Source of the DNA: Glomus cerebriforme
Taxonomy: Eukaryota > Glomeromycota > Glomeromycetes > Glomerales > Glomeraceae
Assembly: GCA_003550305.1 (NCBI GenBank)
Contig: QKYT01000041.1
Coordinates: 208,999 to 226,850 of the forward strand
Length of the DNA: 17,852 bases
Direction: 5' to 3'
Shown: positions 7,581 to 17,852 of the stretch, piece by piece
Numbering within the stretch: position 1 is the first letter of the stretch
How the letters are laid out: each line of letters starts with the position of its first letter
The notes under the pieces: model-generated
What the model was told of the DNA's origin: nothing
What the model saw: the letters and a program-made list of their open reading frames with translations, nothing else
Database searches by the model: none
Made by a program: the position numbers and the translations under genes

Positions 7581-10500
7581 TGCCTTATAAGTTTATCCAA
7601 TAAAGAATTGAGCAACGCTTCTTTTTGATCAGGTATTATTTCTGGCTCTTTATATTCATTATCTTTCATTTTACGTGCTCCAGCACATAGCAATAAATCC
7701 TCATAAGGCGTTAAGAACTTATTAACTTTATACATTCCCTCTTTAATATCCTTTTGTATTCCAAGCACAAGCTCCTTTCCCGATACCCAGCATTTTTTAT
7801 TAGATGGATCGTCTTCGTTTAAAAATAATTTAGAATTTTTAATTTTTGATCCAATCAACAATTTACGATCGTCTTGTTTTACAGAGTCATTCATTATTTT
7901 GTAAATTTCTTTGATCACACCTTTTCGTTCTTTATGACTTTCAAACCAAGATTCTATATTTTTAACAATAACAAACCAATGCTCAATAATATTTTCCTCA
8001 GAAGGTATTCCAATCTTCGGATGATATTTAATGAAATTAGTAGTTGGCTCGACATCTTCATCAAATATTGGGCATTGAGTCCAGCATACTTTCTTATATT
8101 TGTTAGAACAAAGCGCTTTAAAGGATTCGAATCCTGAAGTTTTTTTTGGTGACCGATAAAATTGATCTTTATTCTTTTCTGATGGAATAAATTTGATATC
8201 CATAATTTCATTCCATTGTTTATCACTGAAAGTTAAAGTGTTGATATTTTCATATAAGTATCGTATTAAATTTCTTGCTCGGTCTTTAACCACGTCTGTT
8301 TGAAATCTTTTTTGTTGTATTTGTAATTCAATCTCTTTTGCGCACTCAATAAATATGTTACAAGTCACTTTATAATTAAGTCCAATTCTTCTCAGAGCTC
8401 CTAAACAAATAGGACTACCTTGTAATTCTGATGGCAAAAATTTGTCAGGATCATCAGCAAAAATATTTTGGAATAGATAAACATTCGTATCATATAAAGT
8501 ATCAGCCTTTACAAGAGCAGTAAGTGAATTGTTAGGTATCGCTTGATGATGTTTAAAGCATTGTTCAATTTCTCGTTCATTTAAGGATAAGGCATTGCGC
8601 AAGAAAATGACATAATCTTGTGATGGCGTTTTAACGTTTTTTAAATGTGGTATTATGTAGTATTCAACATACTCTAATTCATCTATATAACTTGCACCTA
8701 ATTTGGTTAATGCTATGAAATCTGATGAGTCTGATAAATTTGAACATTTATAAAAATTAGTATCCTCATGAAAGGAAAAGAATGGAAGGTTGCTTGGAAA
8801 GAGGATTCCAGATGTGGCATCGATGAATTTTTCTTCAGTAGAACGTACTGGCCATATTGGTAATGAACTAAGAATCTTCGTAATTTCTTGCTTTCGACTA
8901 TGATTTTCTATTATAATAATCAAACAAGATATTAAATTTATTTATAAGAATAAAAATTATTCGCTTAATAATTCACTTACTTATAATTTCAACATAATTC
9001 TCCTTTATATATGTTTTAAACTTTTCATACTCCTTAACTGAAAGTTCGCCGTCTTCGAACAACTGCTCCATAGTTTTGTCTAACAAAACACAAGTCCTTT
9101 CCAATGAATTAATAATATTTACTGGAGTGTATTGCAATACACATTTTTTGAGATTCGAATGAGCACACTCTGGAAATTTCATATTTGTAAACCGCAATTT
9201 GAGCTTTACTAATACTGGATATAAGCTTCTTTCATATTCTATACTTATAAGTGGATTTCTCGTATCAAGTTGAACAAGTTTCTCATAAGGTTGAATCATT
9301 GGTAAGAGAGGAAATTTCGAAAGTTTTACAAAATCGATATTTTCAGCAGATTTAAATTTCGACCAAATTTCTTCTAGCCATTCATTATTTGGTATAGACT
9401 TGCTATTAGGATCCCAATCCAATTCCTCAGTGTTATGGAATTCTAATGACAAAAGATCTAAAATTGCAGAAGCATCAAACTGTCTAATATTTGTAAGCTC
9501 TGAAAATTCATTGCGTTTAAAAACTTTCAGTAATTCTTTTGGTAAATCAACGTTGACAAATTTCGAAGGCCCAAATTCTGGAAATAAATCTAAGTGTTTT
9601 TGTTTTCCAATATAATAGACATCACCAAATTTACCAACTGAACCGTCGCTTAATGGAACTAATGGTAATCCATTAAGAATTCCAAAATTATTATTATTAT
9701 CATGAAAAATAAAATCAAGCAATAAGTATATTAATTCATGAATATTTTCTTTGTTGCCATAATATATGTATATGAATTCTTCCCTTTCTCTCAATACATT
9801 ACAAATCATTTGTCCAGTAATTTGTGTATAAGTGAATTTTCTCGATTTAGCAATTTCTTTAAATTGCTCAAGTTTGCTCTCATCAAGTTTTAAAGTTGAA
9901 ACTCCCAAATAAGTCATTAAGTCCGCAATATCCAGTTCTTTTCCTTTAAAAATTACACCTTCTTTTAATGATACAAATTTACCTCCATTAGCTTCAGTCC
10001 AGAAAACTTTACAATCACTATGACCTAGCTTTTCAATAACCTTTAAACCATAACGTTTATAAAAGACCATAGTTAAATCTTTCGTAATCGGCCAAAGATT
10101 ATTTAAGATATGTGGAAAGAAATTATTTGTTTTATCTTTCTTGTATCTGATTTCTTCAAGTTTCGCAATCTCTTCCAGTAGTTCCGCGTGCAGATCGGGT
10201 AAGACATCGTACAGAATATATCGATTCCATTTTGCATCATCCCAATCTGCTTGAAAGTAATGATCTTTTTCAGACTGCTGTAGGATACTACTTCTTGAAC
10301 TAGATAGAGAAAAATTCCCATTTAAATGAACTCCCAAGTTGGTTCTTATTGATAGAGACAAATAAGAATAGATTTCTCCTTTAAGTTCAGGAGGATTGGG
10401 AAACTAATACAAAATCAATTTTTTTAGTAACACGTCAATACTTAATAAATAATAATTATCAAATAAAAATAACCTTACCGATTCAGTATTTAAATCATTT

Positions 10501-13500
10501 AAACATTTTTTATCGGATTGAGCAAGCAAGGCAGCAACTCCGCCTCTTGGCTAATTTATAAATGAAAATAAAAAAAAAAAAATAAAAACATTAATTCAAT
10601 TAATAATATAATAAATCAAAGTCAACCAAAATCTAGTATGTTTACCTTGAGTCGTTTCTTTTTTGAAAATTCTATTAAGTCTGGTTTGATAACATGATGA
10701 CCTCCCGTACATAAAAGCCATATTTCTGAAGCTTTTGCTTTATTTATTTTATCTGTAATTTCAATACCCATTTGATATACTCGAGGACTATCAATAACAC
10801 TTTTACGAGTATTGCAATATGAATCTGATATATTAATTTGCGTTTGCCATATCAATCGAGGAGTTTGTTCTTCAATGCGATATAGCTTACAAGATTCTAT
10901 ATTCCTTAAAAAAAGCATTTCTCTATTAATCTGAACACTATTAAATAATTGTAGGATGTCGTCAGTTTCATGAATTTGGTTTGAAATTTCGCTTTGATTT
11001 GCCAGTTTAAGGGTTCTAAGTGGAAGTCTAAATAATGTTCCTTTGAATTCTTTTGAAAAATCACAACCCAACGCCTCATAAGGATAACATTGATCTGGAA
11101 AAGTTTTCTTAAATTCTGTTTCAATAAAATCAATTCGAGTACCCTTTGGCCTCCTAGGAGGAAATCCTTGTTCTGGAAGAAATTCTGCACTTGGATCTAA
11201 AAATGCAATATATCTTCCACTTACAAAGCTAGGTAAATCTGTAATGTGAAATGCACAGTTAAATCCTAATCCAAATTTTCCAATTTTAGTGTCGGGTTTT
11301 ATTCCAACTCCAAGATTAATCAAAGCCTGAAAGTCTCTGTCAGAAAATTGCGCATCATTATATATCCATATCGCGGGACCTTGCCAATCTTCCATTTTTT
11401 CTGTTAATAAAGAATTTTGCTCATTTATTTGTCTCTCATCTATTGTTACGTAAAAGCATGTAGCTTCAGCATCGTCCGCATTCTAAAATATCAGAGATAT
11501 ATATAAATTCGCTTTATTTTATTTATGTAAAAAAAAAGTTAAAATTATTTCATTTACTTACCTGGAGAAATTCTTTAAACAATTGACCTAACGAATAGTC
11601 CTAATGATATTTTTTTAAAAAAATATATTAATAAATAATATACACAACAAACAGATAATATGTATAATATTAAAATATGTTATAATAACCTCAATGATAT
11701 TCTTAATTCTGGTAGTTAATTTTTCATTTTGTTCATATAATTCCCAATCTATATTTCCGTTAAAATTATTACCTAGATTTGAAATAAATCATAAACGTAG
11801 ATTCAATGATACGTAAAATATAAACTTAAATCCTAGAATACACGATTTCATCATAGTTACCATATAATTCTCCTGTTAATTTTTGAATTCCCAATTCTTC
11901 AGCAATATACGAGGCTATACGACGATGAGTTATTATATAATCACTTTTCTTTGATTCATCAATTCTATCTTCCATATCATCAAAGTAAATGTCACGCAAA
12001 TCAGTGAGTATATCTTTATTGCTTGGTACTAATAATCCATCTAATTCTTCACGAATATTTCCTTCTCTTATATTGTCCTTTTGTATATTTGCGATTTGTT
12101 CAAGAATTAGAATAACGCTTTCTATTTCTTTTTTTGATAATTTTCTGTTTTTATCCTCTTTGACCATATTTTTAATGATTGTAATCAAATCCTCAATCCC
12201 GATTTCATTTCGAACTCCCATAAATTCAAATAAAGGCTTCAAATTACTTATATAACTTGGAAGTTGGACGATTAGAGATTCTTTAACTTGAAATTTACTT
12301 GGAAGATTAAAGACAACTTTCTCAGCAGGATAAAATTTTTCGCCGTCGCACAAAATCCATGGTTTATTTTTCAAATTTTTCCACAAATAATCAAATTCTC
12401 TTCTATATTTTTCATCAATTGTACGCGCATTAAAAGCTTCATCAATGTATTTATAAATCGCTATACAAATTTCTTTCAATTTTTTAGGTGGTTCCTTATT
12501 AGAGACACCTTTAAAACAAAGCTCTAATTGTTTTATAACCTTTTTACCTTCAGGATATGTATCCCATTTCAATAATTTTAAAAATTTCTTACTTTTAAAC
12601 TTATATTCAATTACTGGAGATACAAGACATATTAATTCTCTATATTTTTGATAATAACAATTCTGAGGTCTCGAAAGAATTTTTTTCCCAGAAATGTCAA
12701 CAGCTGGGATCCATTCATTTTCTAAAATTATGTTTGAGAATTTATTACGAATCGACTTATCATTAAGATTAAATTTTTCCCAATTTTCATCAATATATTT
12801 AAAAAGGTTTAATGCTTTGGCATGAGTCGAAACATCTTGAACGTTATTTCGTTTTACAATTGTATTGATTCGGGCATTGATTTCAATTGGGGAAAGAAGT
12901 GATTTAATTCCCAATAATCTCAAGTTTGAAAGGAACTTTTTAGATGATGATGCATGAGGTATACCATATTTGCCAGCAGGAAAGACTTGCTCATTGTCAA
13001 AAAATAGATCAATTATATCCTTTTCTTCTGGATCAAATAATTCCGTCGGTTTAAATAACCTTAGTTCGTTGGCAAGCGATTGTTGTTGTGACATATCGAA
13101 TGTACCAGCAGGTACGAAAGATTTATTTCCAAGCAATTCTTTTAATTTTGGATCGTGATCAAGTAGGGATTGTAAGTGATCAAAAAGTTTGTCAATTACT
13201 ATATCTATGTCATTTGGTCGCGATTCAAGAAATGGTATTACGTAGGTTTTCCAATAGTTATATACAGTTAATCGAGGAATCTTGATGATATCGTCCAATA
13301 TATAACGTAAATTTTGTGATCTTGTACTAAGAAATCTCCCCTTATCCCTCGGATAAATAATTTTGCCATATGAGTTTTCTTCGCCCTGAGGTAGAAGATA
13401 CCAATTTCTATTTTCAGAAGATAATAATGAAATTGGTGAAGTATGATGGTCAACTTCGATAAAAATTGGAAGGTGTTTGATAACTTCAATAAGTTTTTGC

Positions 13501-16408
13501 TCAAGATTAATAAGTCGTAAATAAACAGATAAATGATTAACGAGCTCCGTTGCCTCGTTAATTTGTAATTGGTGATTTAAATTTTTTGGAAATGAAGGAT
13601 CAGCTCGGAAAGAATTCAAAATTGATGTAATATCATCAGGCTTGATAATATACGAAGATATTCTTATATAAAAGAAAAAAAAAAGAGGTATTGAATTTAT
13701 TAGATCATTAAAAAAAATCAAAAATTTTCAAAAAAAAGCGGATACTTACTTATTCCAGTTAGAAATTTCGCTAATATTAAATTCGTTATCTACAAAAACC
13801 GCACCAAATTTTTCAAAAATAGAAATTAAAGAATTATCAATTGAAATATTTTTGTTTGTTTTGCTCAAAAAAATCTTTGTGGGAGTTTTTAACTTTCTAA
13901 GAGTAGAACGATTTGTTGGAATTAAATGAATATCCTCAAATTTCGTCAAATTCCAATTTCTATATTTAAGGTTTTCCCATAATTTATAAATCCATTCATG
14001 ATGATTTGATATTGGTATCTCTTCTTCAAAATCTGTATTTTCTACGTAATTCAACGAGAATCTAATCATATCAGCAACAACAGATTCATCTAAAATTTTG
14101 ATGTTTAAATCCCACCCAGATTTTGCATGATCATACAAGCGCCAGTACAACCCAAAATCAATCGATTTGTCAATAAATTTGTCCAATTGATCACTAAAAA
14201 TATTTTGTTCATCACTTTGATGCTTTGTAATTTCATTATCTGGACCAATATACACATAAGAATCGCTGGATTGTGTCAAAGTACCAAACGTACCATCTGC
14301 AAGTGGAATCATTTTAAAACCTACTAATTCGTCAAATTTCTCATCTCTTAATATATAATCAAATAATTTATTAATTTGATTTCTTGATATTTTATCTTCC
14401 CATCTACTACGATTACGAAATAAATAAGCACGAATAATAGCAGGAGAATAATTTTTAACTGAGTCATTGTGTCTAGAATTTTTTAAGACCTTAACAAATT
14501 CAGGAGGAACCGATATTACAGGAAATCCAATCATTCCAAGTATTTCAGGTAAATCAAAACTAGAAAATTCCTCATCTTCCAAATAACCGTTATAAAGTGA
14601 TAACCAATGAAATTTAGATTCTTGAAATGACGACTCATAAGAAGTCGTTGAAATTCCATCAACTTTACCAATATCATCTGTTGAAGAAGGTCCTCGAAAT
14701 ACACGATCATCGACGCTAAGACAATTTATGATATTTTGCAAGAGATCCTTGCAAAAGATACTCATGCTACCTGATGTACCTCCTTTGATTATCGGCCAAA
14801 ATTTGTTATATAAATCATTTAACTGTATATTAGGGACTTTGAGTGGGAGTTCACAAAGAAATTTCGTCCATGCCTTAGGTAGAACATTTTCAAATAAATA
14901 TCGGTTCCACATTACTTTAAGAAACGGTGATGCATCAGCTGCCTAACGTTCAATATTTGATATATAAATAGTTAATAAATTATATTTAATGTTCAAAAAG
15001 ATATTTATGAAGAATCAACTAATTTATATTACCATGTATTCATCGTCTGTAGCCGACCATATAGAACGTCTGTTAGTGCCAACCTTTTGAGAAAAAATAT
15101 TTTTTTTTTAATAATATTAAATTATATAACAATATCAAAATTCATTAATTCTTACCGCGAAATATCCATGCACTGAAATAGGGAAAGGCATAGAAACAGG
15201 AAGAGGTAAAAAGCAAAATAACCTCCCAATATCATTTAAATTATTTAAAGGAACAGCTAAACCAACATTAGGTATGAATTTATAATCTCCAATATTTCTT
15301 TTAAATTTCTCATGAAAATATTTTTTTGTCTCAACTAAATCATCAAGATAATTCAAAATTAACCATTCTGAATCAATTGGTGTTGTAGAATTTCCTTNTT
15401 GANGANGGAATGATGCAACATAAGATGCTTCTAATTGACTATTGTTACCAAGATTTCCTGAATTTAGTAATTCCATCATTGATACAATTTTTTTAACTAT
15501 TAAACGACGTTCTTCTCGGACCTTGTCCNCATTCTTCAATTCAATTTTATATAGTAAATCAAGTTCAGTANCTCCCTTTTTCAATTCATAAAAAGAAATA
15601 NTTTNGATATNTTTTAAAAATAATAAGCAATTTATACTTTCAGTTTCGTAAAATTTACGGAACATATCCAAGATTTCATCAGGTTTATAAATTTTCTTAG
15701 AAATTTCNGATTCGGTAGAATCACGAAGAGGATAACGAAAGATGGTGCCTTTAAATGGTTCATCATATGGGATTCTGAAAGGAGCAAATTGATCTGGACA
15801 TTGTTTGGCCAATTCCTCTTTGACGAAGTCGAATTCAACGCCACCATTAAAATACCATTATGTAGATCAAGAATAACATATTTATCACCGGTAATAAAAG
15901 AAGGAGAATCGGTAATATGATAGATTGAATTAAACACGACTCCCATTACTATTTTTTTTTTAAAAAAAAAAAGAAAAAAAGATTTTTATTTAAAAGATAG
16001 AATTTGCTGCACAAAATCAACAAAATAATAATAACAATAATAAAATATTTAGGATACCTCCAATCTTATCAAATTGATCACGTTTTTCACTATTTGCTAA
16101 TTTCAACAAAGATTGAAAATCTCTTTCATCAAAAATGGTATTGTTTCTTGATAAAAGTGCAGGACCTTGATATCTATCAAGTTTTAGATTGATTTTTTTA
16201 AAATTATCAACATGCGGTTCAATCAATTTCTTTGATGGATATGTATTATGATCCAAAATGAAAATTTGTTCAGTACTCTGAGCATCATCTGAATTCTGAA
16301 GAATTTCACGAAGAACTTGTGAACCATCAGGATATTCTTCAAGAATTTTATATAAACGATTAGTATAAGGTTCTCTGGTTTAAATATCCTTCCTCTTAGG
16401 TTGGACAT
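6961..16408 (-). CDS. Giant sacsin-like protein: two sacsin repeat regions plus C-terminal BTB domain
   Basis: I read this as one gene with exons 16408/16376-16058, 15948-15156, 15083-15033, 14942-13750, 13662-11861, 11772-11690, 11600-11562, 11482-10646, 10550-10479, 10403-8981, 8907-7501 and 7424-6961. Introns are 72-109 nt and every junction keeps phase except for the breaks noted elsewhere. It gives about 2,830 residues. Repeat region 1 (residues 1 to about 1390) opens with a GHKL/Hsp90-like ATPase module: EEYPDGSQVLREILQNSDDA, then QGPALLSRNN, then FNSIYHITDSPSFITG, and later VHGYFAVGTNRRSIWSA. Repeat region 2 (about 1391-2640) starts with EKLTTRIKNI, FKEFLQNADDAEA, QGPAIWIYND and GKFGLGFNCAFHITDLPSF, then PRGGVAALLAQS and GVHLNGNFSLSSSRSSIL. 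The C-terminus is a BTB/POZ fold (HDIIFIV, YANRYVLSG, VPIEDIQPDTF, FLRWSYGQSFEDA) plus a helical tail. Human sacsin has three such regions and ends in DnaJ-HEPN; this one instead ends in a BTB, a common Cullin-3 adaptor. The role is inferred to be chaperone-like. The 5' end is uncertain. Confidence 0.85.
15397..15708. other. Cluster of ambiguous bases inside sacsin-like exon 2
   Basis: About ten N characters are scattered singly through this part of the exon 15948-15156, and nowhere else in the window. They fall in otherwise good coding sequence and do not interrupt the frame. Isolated Ns in one exon suggest a disputed consensus, for example reads from a near-identical paralogue or allele collapsed together, rather than a scaffold gap. 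Confidence 0.8.
15858..15859 (-). other. 1-nt frame break in sacsin-like exon 2
   Basis: Upstream of this point the exon reads SFITGDKYVILDLH; downstream it reads WYFNGGVEFDFVKEELAKQ one frame over. Only two bases (AA) lie between the His and Trp codons. A single missing base restores the exon's phase: the exon is 793 nt where a length one larger is needed. The flanking protein sequence is well conserved on both sides, which fits a sequencing or consensus error near the N cluster, or a very recent mutation. Confidence 0.75.
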
Positions 16409-16940
16409 TTTTTTTTACGTTAAAAATTATGGACTTTGATATTAATTTTATATTCAAAAGAAATTAATAAAACTGTCGATTTTGAGGCTTTTGGAATTTT
16501 TGAGAAAAGGAAGAAAAGGGGGCTTATTTTGAATAAGATTATCCGGGAATTATCTATTTAACGTTTCAAAACATATAAATTAATACGGGGGAATAATTCG
16601 GAATTCCGAATTTCATTTTGTTGGCAAATATAGTGACACGTCGTAGATAAAGTTTCCATTTAAGGAAATTGATTGTATCATAAGCATTAAAAAAATATTA
16701 TCAATTACTGTAATTGAATTCAGTGTTTTAGAATTAGACGCCTGTTGTGTTACTATATCACATTAGCATTTTGTTTTATTTTAGTTGACTCAAATAAAGT
16801 TGTGGATATAACGGAGCAACGGACTTGCTGATTTCTCAGTATTTGTAAAACAAGGTTAATTAAAAATTACGCTAATCTGAAATATATTGATATGAACAAA
16901 TCAAACAAAAAAAAAAAAACTTTAATATTTTCGGTTTCCA

Positions 16941-16943
<3 letters not shown>

Positions 16944-16982
<39 letters not shown>
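16944..16982 (+). repeat. 39-nt uninterrupted poly(A) tract
   Basis: A run of 39 adenines follows ...TTTCCATGT. It may be a simple microsatellite or the tail of a retroposed transcript. No target-site duplication or source gene could be recognised around it, and its exact length in the assembly should be treated with caution. Confidence 0.85.
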
Positions 16983-16984
<2 letters not shown>

Positions 16985-17765
16985 GTATTTTTATGCAAGT
17001 TTAAATTTTTAATCTATATCGCATTAAAATAAGACGAGTAAGACGCCACAAATACTTACTGCGGGATTAAAATTTTAAGATTCGATTGGTCCAACAGTGA
17101 ATATCACGATAATCTACCAAAATTTCGAGTGAATCATAAAAATTAAGTGCAAATAGTTTTACTTTCGTTTCTTTAATACTGATGACAAATTAAAGAAGTA
17201 TAAGTTGCCAAAGGAGCAGTTTTTGTAAAATAAACAAGTATTTTTTTATAATGTTTTATAATACTGTAAATACATCAAATTTATTAGTTGTACATACATA
17301 AATGTATTTACAATGAAAATTACAGTATTACACATTTGAATTAACCTCTGTCATCATTAAAACTTAACAATGTAAAATTCGGGTCGAAACTTTGCAATTT
17401 TATAAAATTCGCCAGTATCATTTGATTAACTTAATCCCTACTGTATTTATCCTTTAGTACAAACCAAGAAAAAATGTAATCAAATATTTTTTCAGTTTTT
17501 TTTATGCGGTCTATAAATCTCAAAACGTATAATAATAAATAAAAAAATTTTTACATCAGCATTTTGCTTATATTAAATTTCTTTTGTCCTGTTGGTCTAT
17601 TCCAAATAAAATTTTAAACATATCATTAATAAAAATATCTATCTAATTAAATATTTACAATTAACCAATACCTTGAATTTCAAGTATTTCTTCTGTTATC
17701 CAGGATAACTACCCGGGACTTTTGATTGAAACAACACATCATACCTAGAGATAAGACGATAGGGA

Positions 17766-17852
17766 TAGGGATGGGAAACTGGCACCCACAGCAGGGCTTA
17801 CCATAAGGTAAGCATGCTATCCCCCCGCGCATAACATCATGCTGTTCTACAA
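17766..17852. repeat. GC-richer repeat edge with perfect hairpin
   Basis: The last ~90 bases contrast with the AT-rich surroundings (runs such as CCCACAGCAGGG and CCCCCCGCGC). They contain TAGGGATGGG at 17766-17775, the reverse complement of 85-94 at the other end of the window, and a perfect hairpin GCTTACC-ATAA-GGTAAGC at 17796-17813, followed by the palindrome AGCATGCT. This looks like the edge of a dispersed repeat or transposon that continues beyond the window. No coding motif was found. Confidence 0.45.

Larger units (their letters stand above)
16409..17852. other. Non-coding flank upstream of the sacsin-like gene
   Basis: I see no gene here on either strand. The left part should contain the promoter and possibly a missed 5' exon of the minus-strand sacsin-like gene. 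I looked for a short start exon ending in a donor that would fit the phase-2 acceptor at about 16377 and found none that is convincing. The rest is AT-rich with A/T runs, a long poly(A) tract and a GC-richer repeat-like end. Confidence 0.45.

Noticed and set aside
7874..8137. Plus-strand ORFs within the sacsin-like gene (also 9400-9615, 11989-12255, 12288-12527, 12970-13285, 14127-14327)
   Set aside because: They are shadows opposite strongly coding exons, with Phe/Ile/Ser-rich composition and no motifs.
8973..10361. Minus-strand ORF treated as an independent gene starting with MSLSIRTN
   Set aside because: The open frame extends upstream to the acceptor at 10404 (FPNPPELKGEIYSYLS...), with LGVHLNGNFSLSSSR in mid-domain for a sacsin repeat, so the Met is internal.
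11826..13721. Long minus-strand ORF as a separate gene starting at its first Met and ending at 11826
   Set aside because: Its first ~25 residues are translated intron. The protein sequence continues from the upstream exon at 13750 and into the next exon at 11772 through in-phase splice sites.
17758..17776. Telomere-like TAGGGATAGGGATGGG
   Set aside because: Only two to three imperfect GGGAT-type units occur, without a tandem TTAGGG array, so it is not a telomere.
1..17852. CRISPR array, operons, ribosome binding sites, tRNA or rRNA genes
   Set aside because: Introns show a eukaryotic nuclear genome. No spaced direct-repeat array and no convincing tRNA cloverleaf or rRNA segment was seen.

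Overview
The window looks like nuclear DNA of an arbuscular mycorrhizal fungus (Glomeromycotina, most likely Rhizophagus or a close relative). It is very AT-rich, its genes are split by short introns (50-109 nt, GT..AG, mostly gtaag/gtaat donors), and it carries decayed Tc1/mariner DNA. Its gene families (a GIN1-type AIG1-GTPase/Hint protein, sacsin-like, BTB and F-box-like proteins) are, to my knowledge, typical of these fungi. The species call is inference; no rRNA or other marker is present.

Layout. Bases 1-2161 hold a palindromic 14-nt repeat (37-84), a decayed F-box-like fragment on the minus strand (143-498) and otherwise non-coding AT-rich DNA. From 3920 down to 2162 (minus) lies a six-exon gene of 468 codons that reads through cleanly: an AIG1-type GTPase joined to a hedgehog-type autoprocessing (Hint/Hog) domain, the architecture described for Glomus mosseae GIN1. 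Upstream of it are an unidentified coding-like scrap (3999-4120), a dead Tc1-type transposon (about 4281-5404) and, in head-to-head orientation, a badly eroded second GIN1 copy on the plus strand (about 5418-6360) that no simple ORF scan shows.

Bases 6961-16408 (minus) hold one giant gene of at least 12 exons. I rebuilt it by following splice sites and reading frame. It encodes about 2,830 residues: two successive sacsin repeat regions, each opening with a GHKL/Hsp90-like ATPase module, then a C-terminal BTB/POZ domain. It looks like several separate ORFs, but each exon junction keeps phase and the protein motifs run on across them. The 5' part is damaged or poorly sequenced: ambiguous bases at 15397-15708, a 1-nt frame break at 15858/15859, and no clean start codon near 16408.

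Bases 16409-17852 have no recognisable gene. They contain a 39-nt poly(A) tract, and the extreme end is unusually GC-rich with a perfect 7-bp hairpin, probably the edge of a repeat.

Functionally, the two main genes are a self-cleaving GTPase candidate and a giant chaperone-like ATPase with a possible Cullin-3 adaptor end. Nothing in the sequence shows that they work together.
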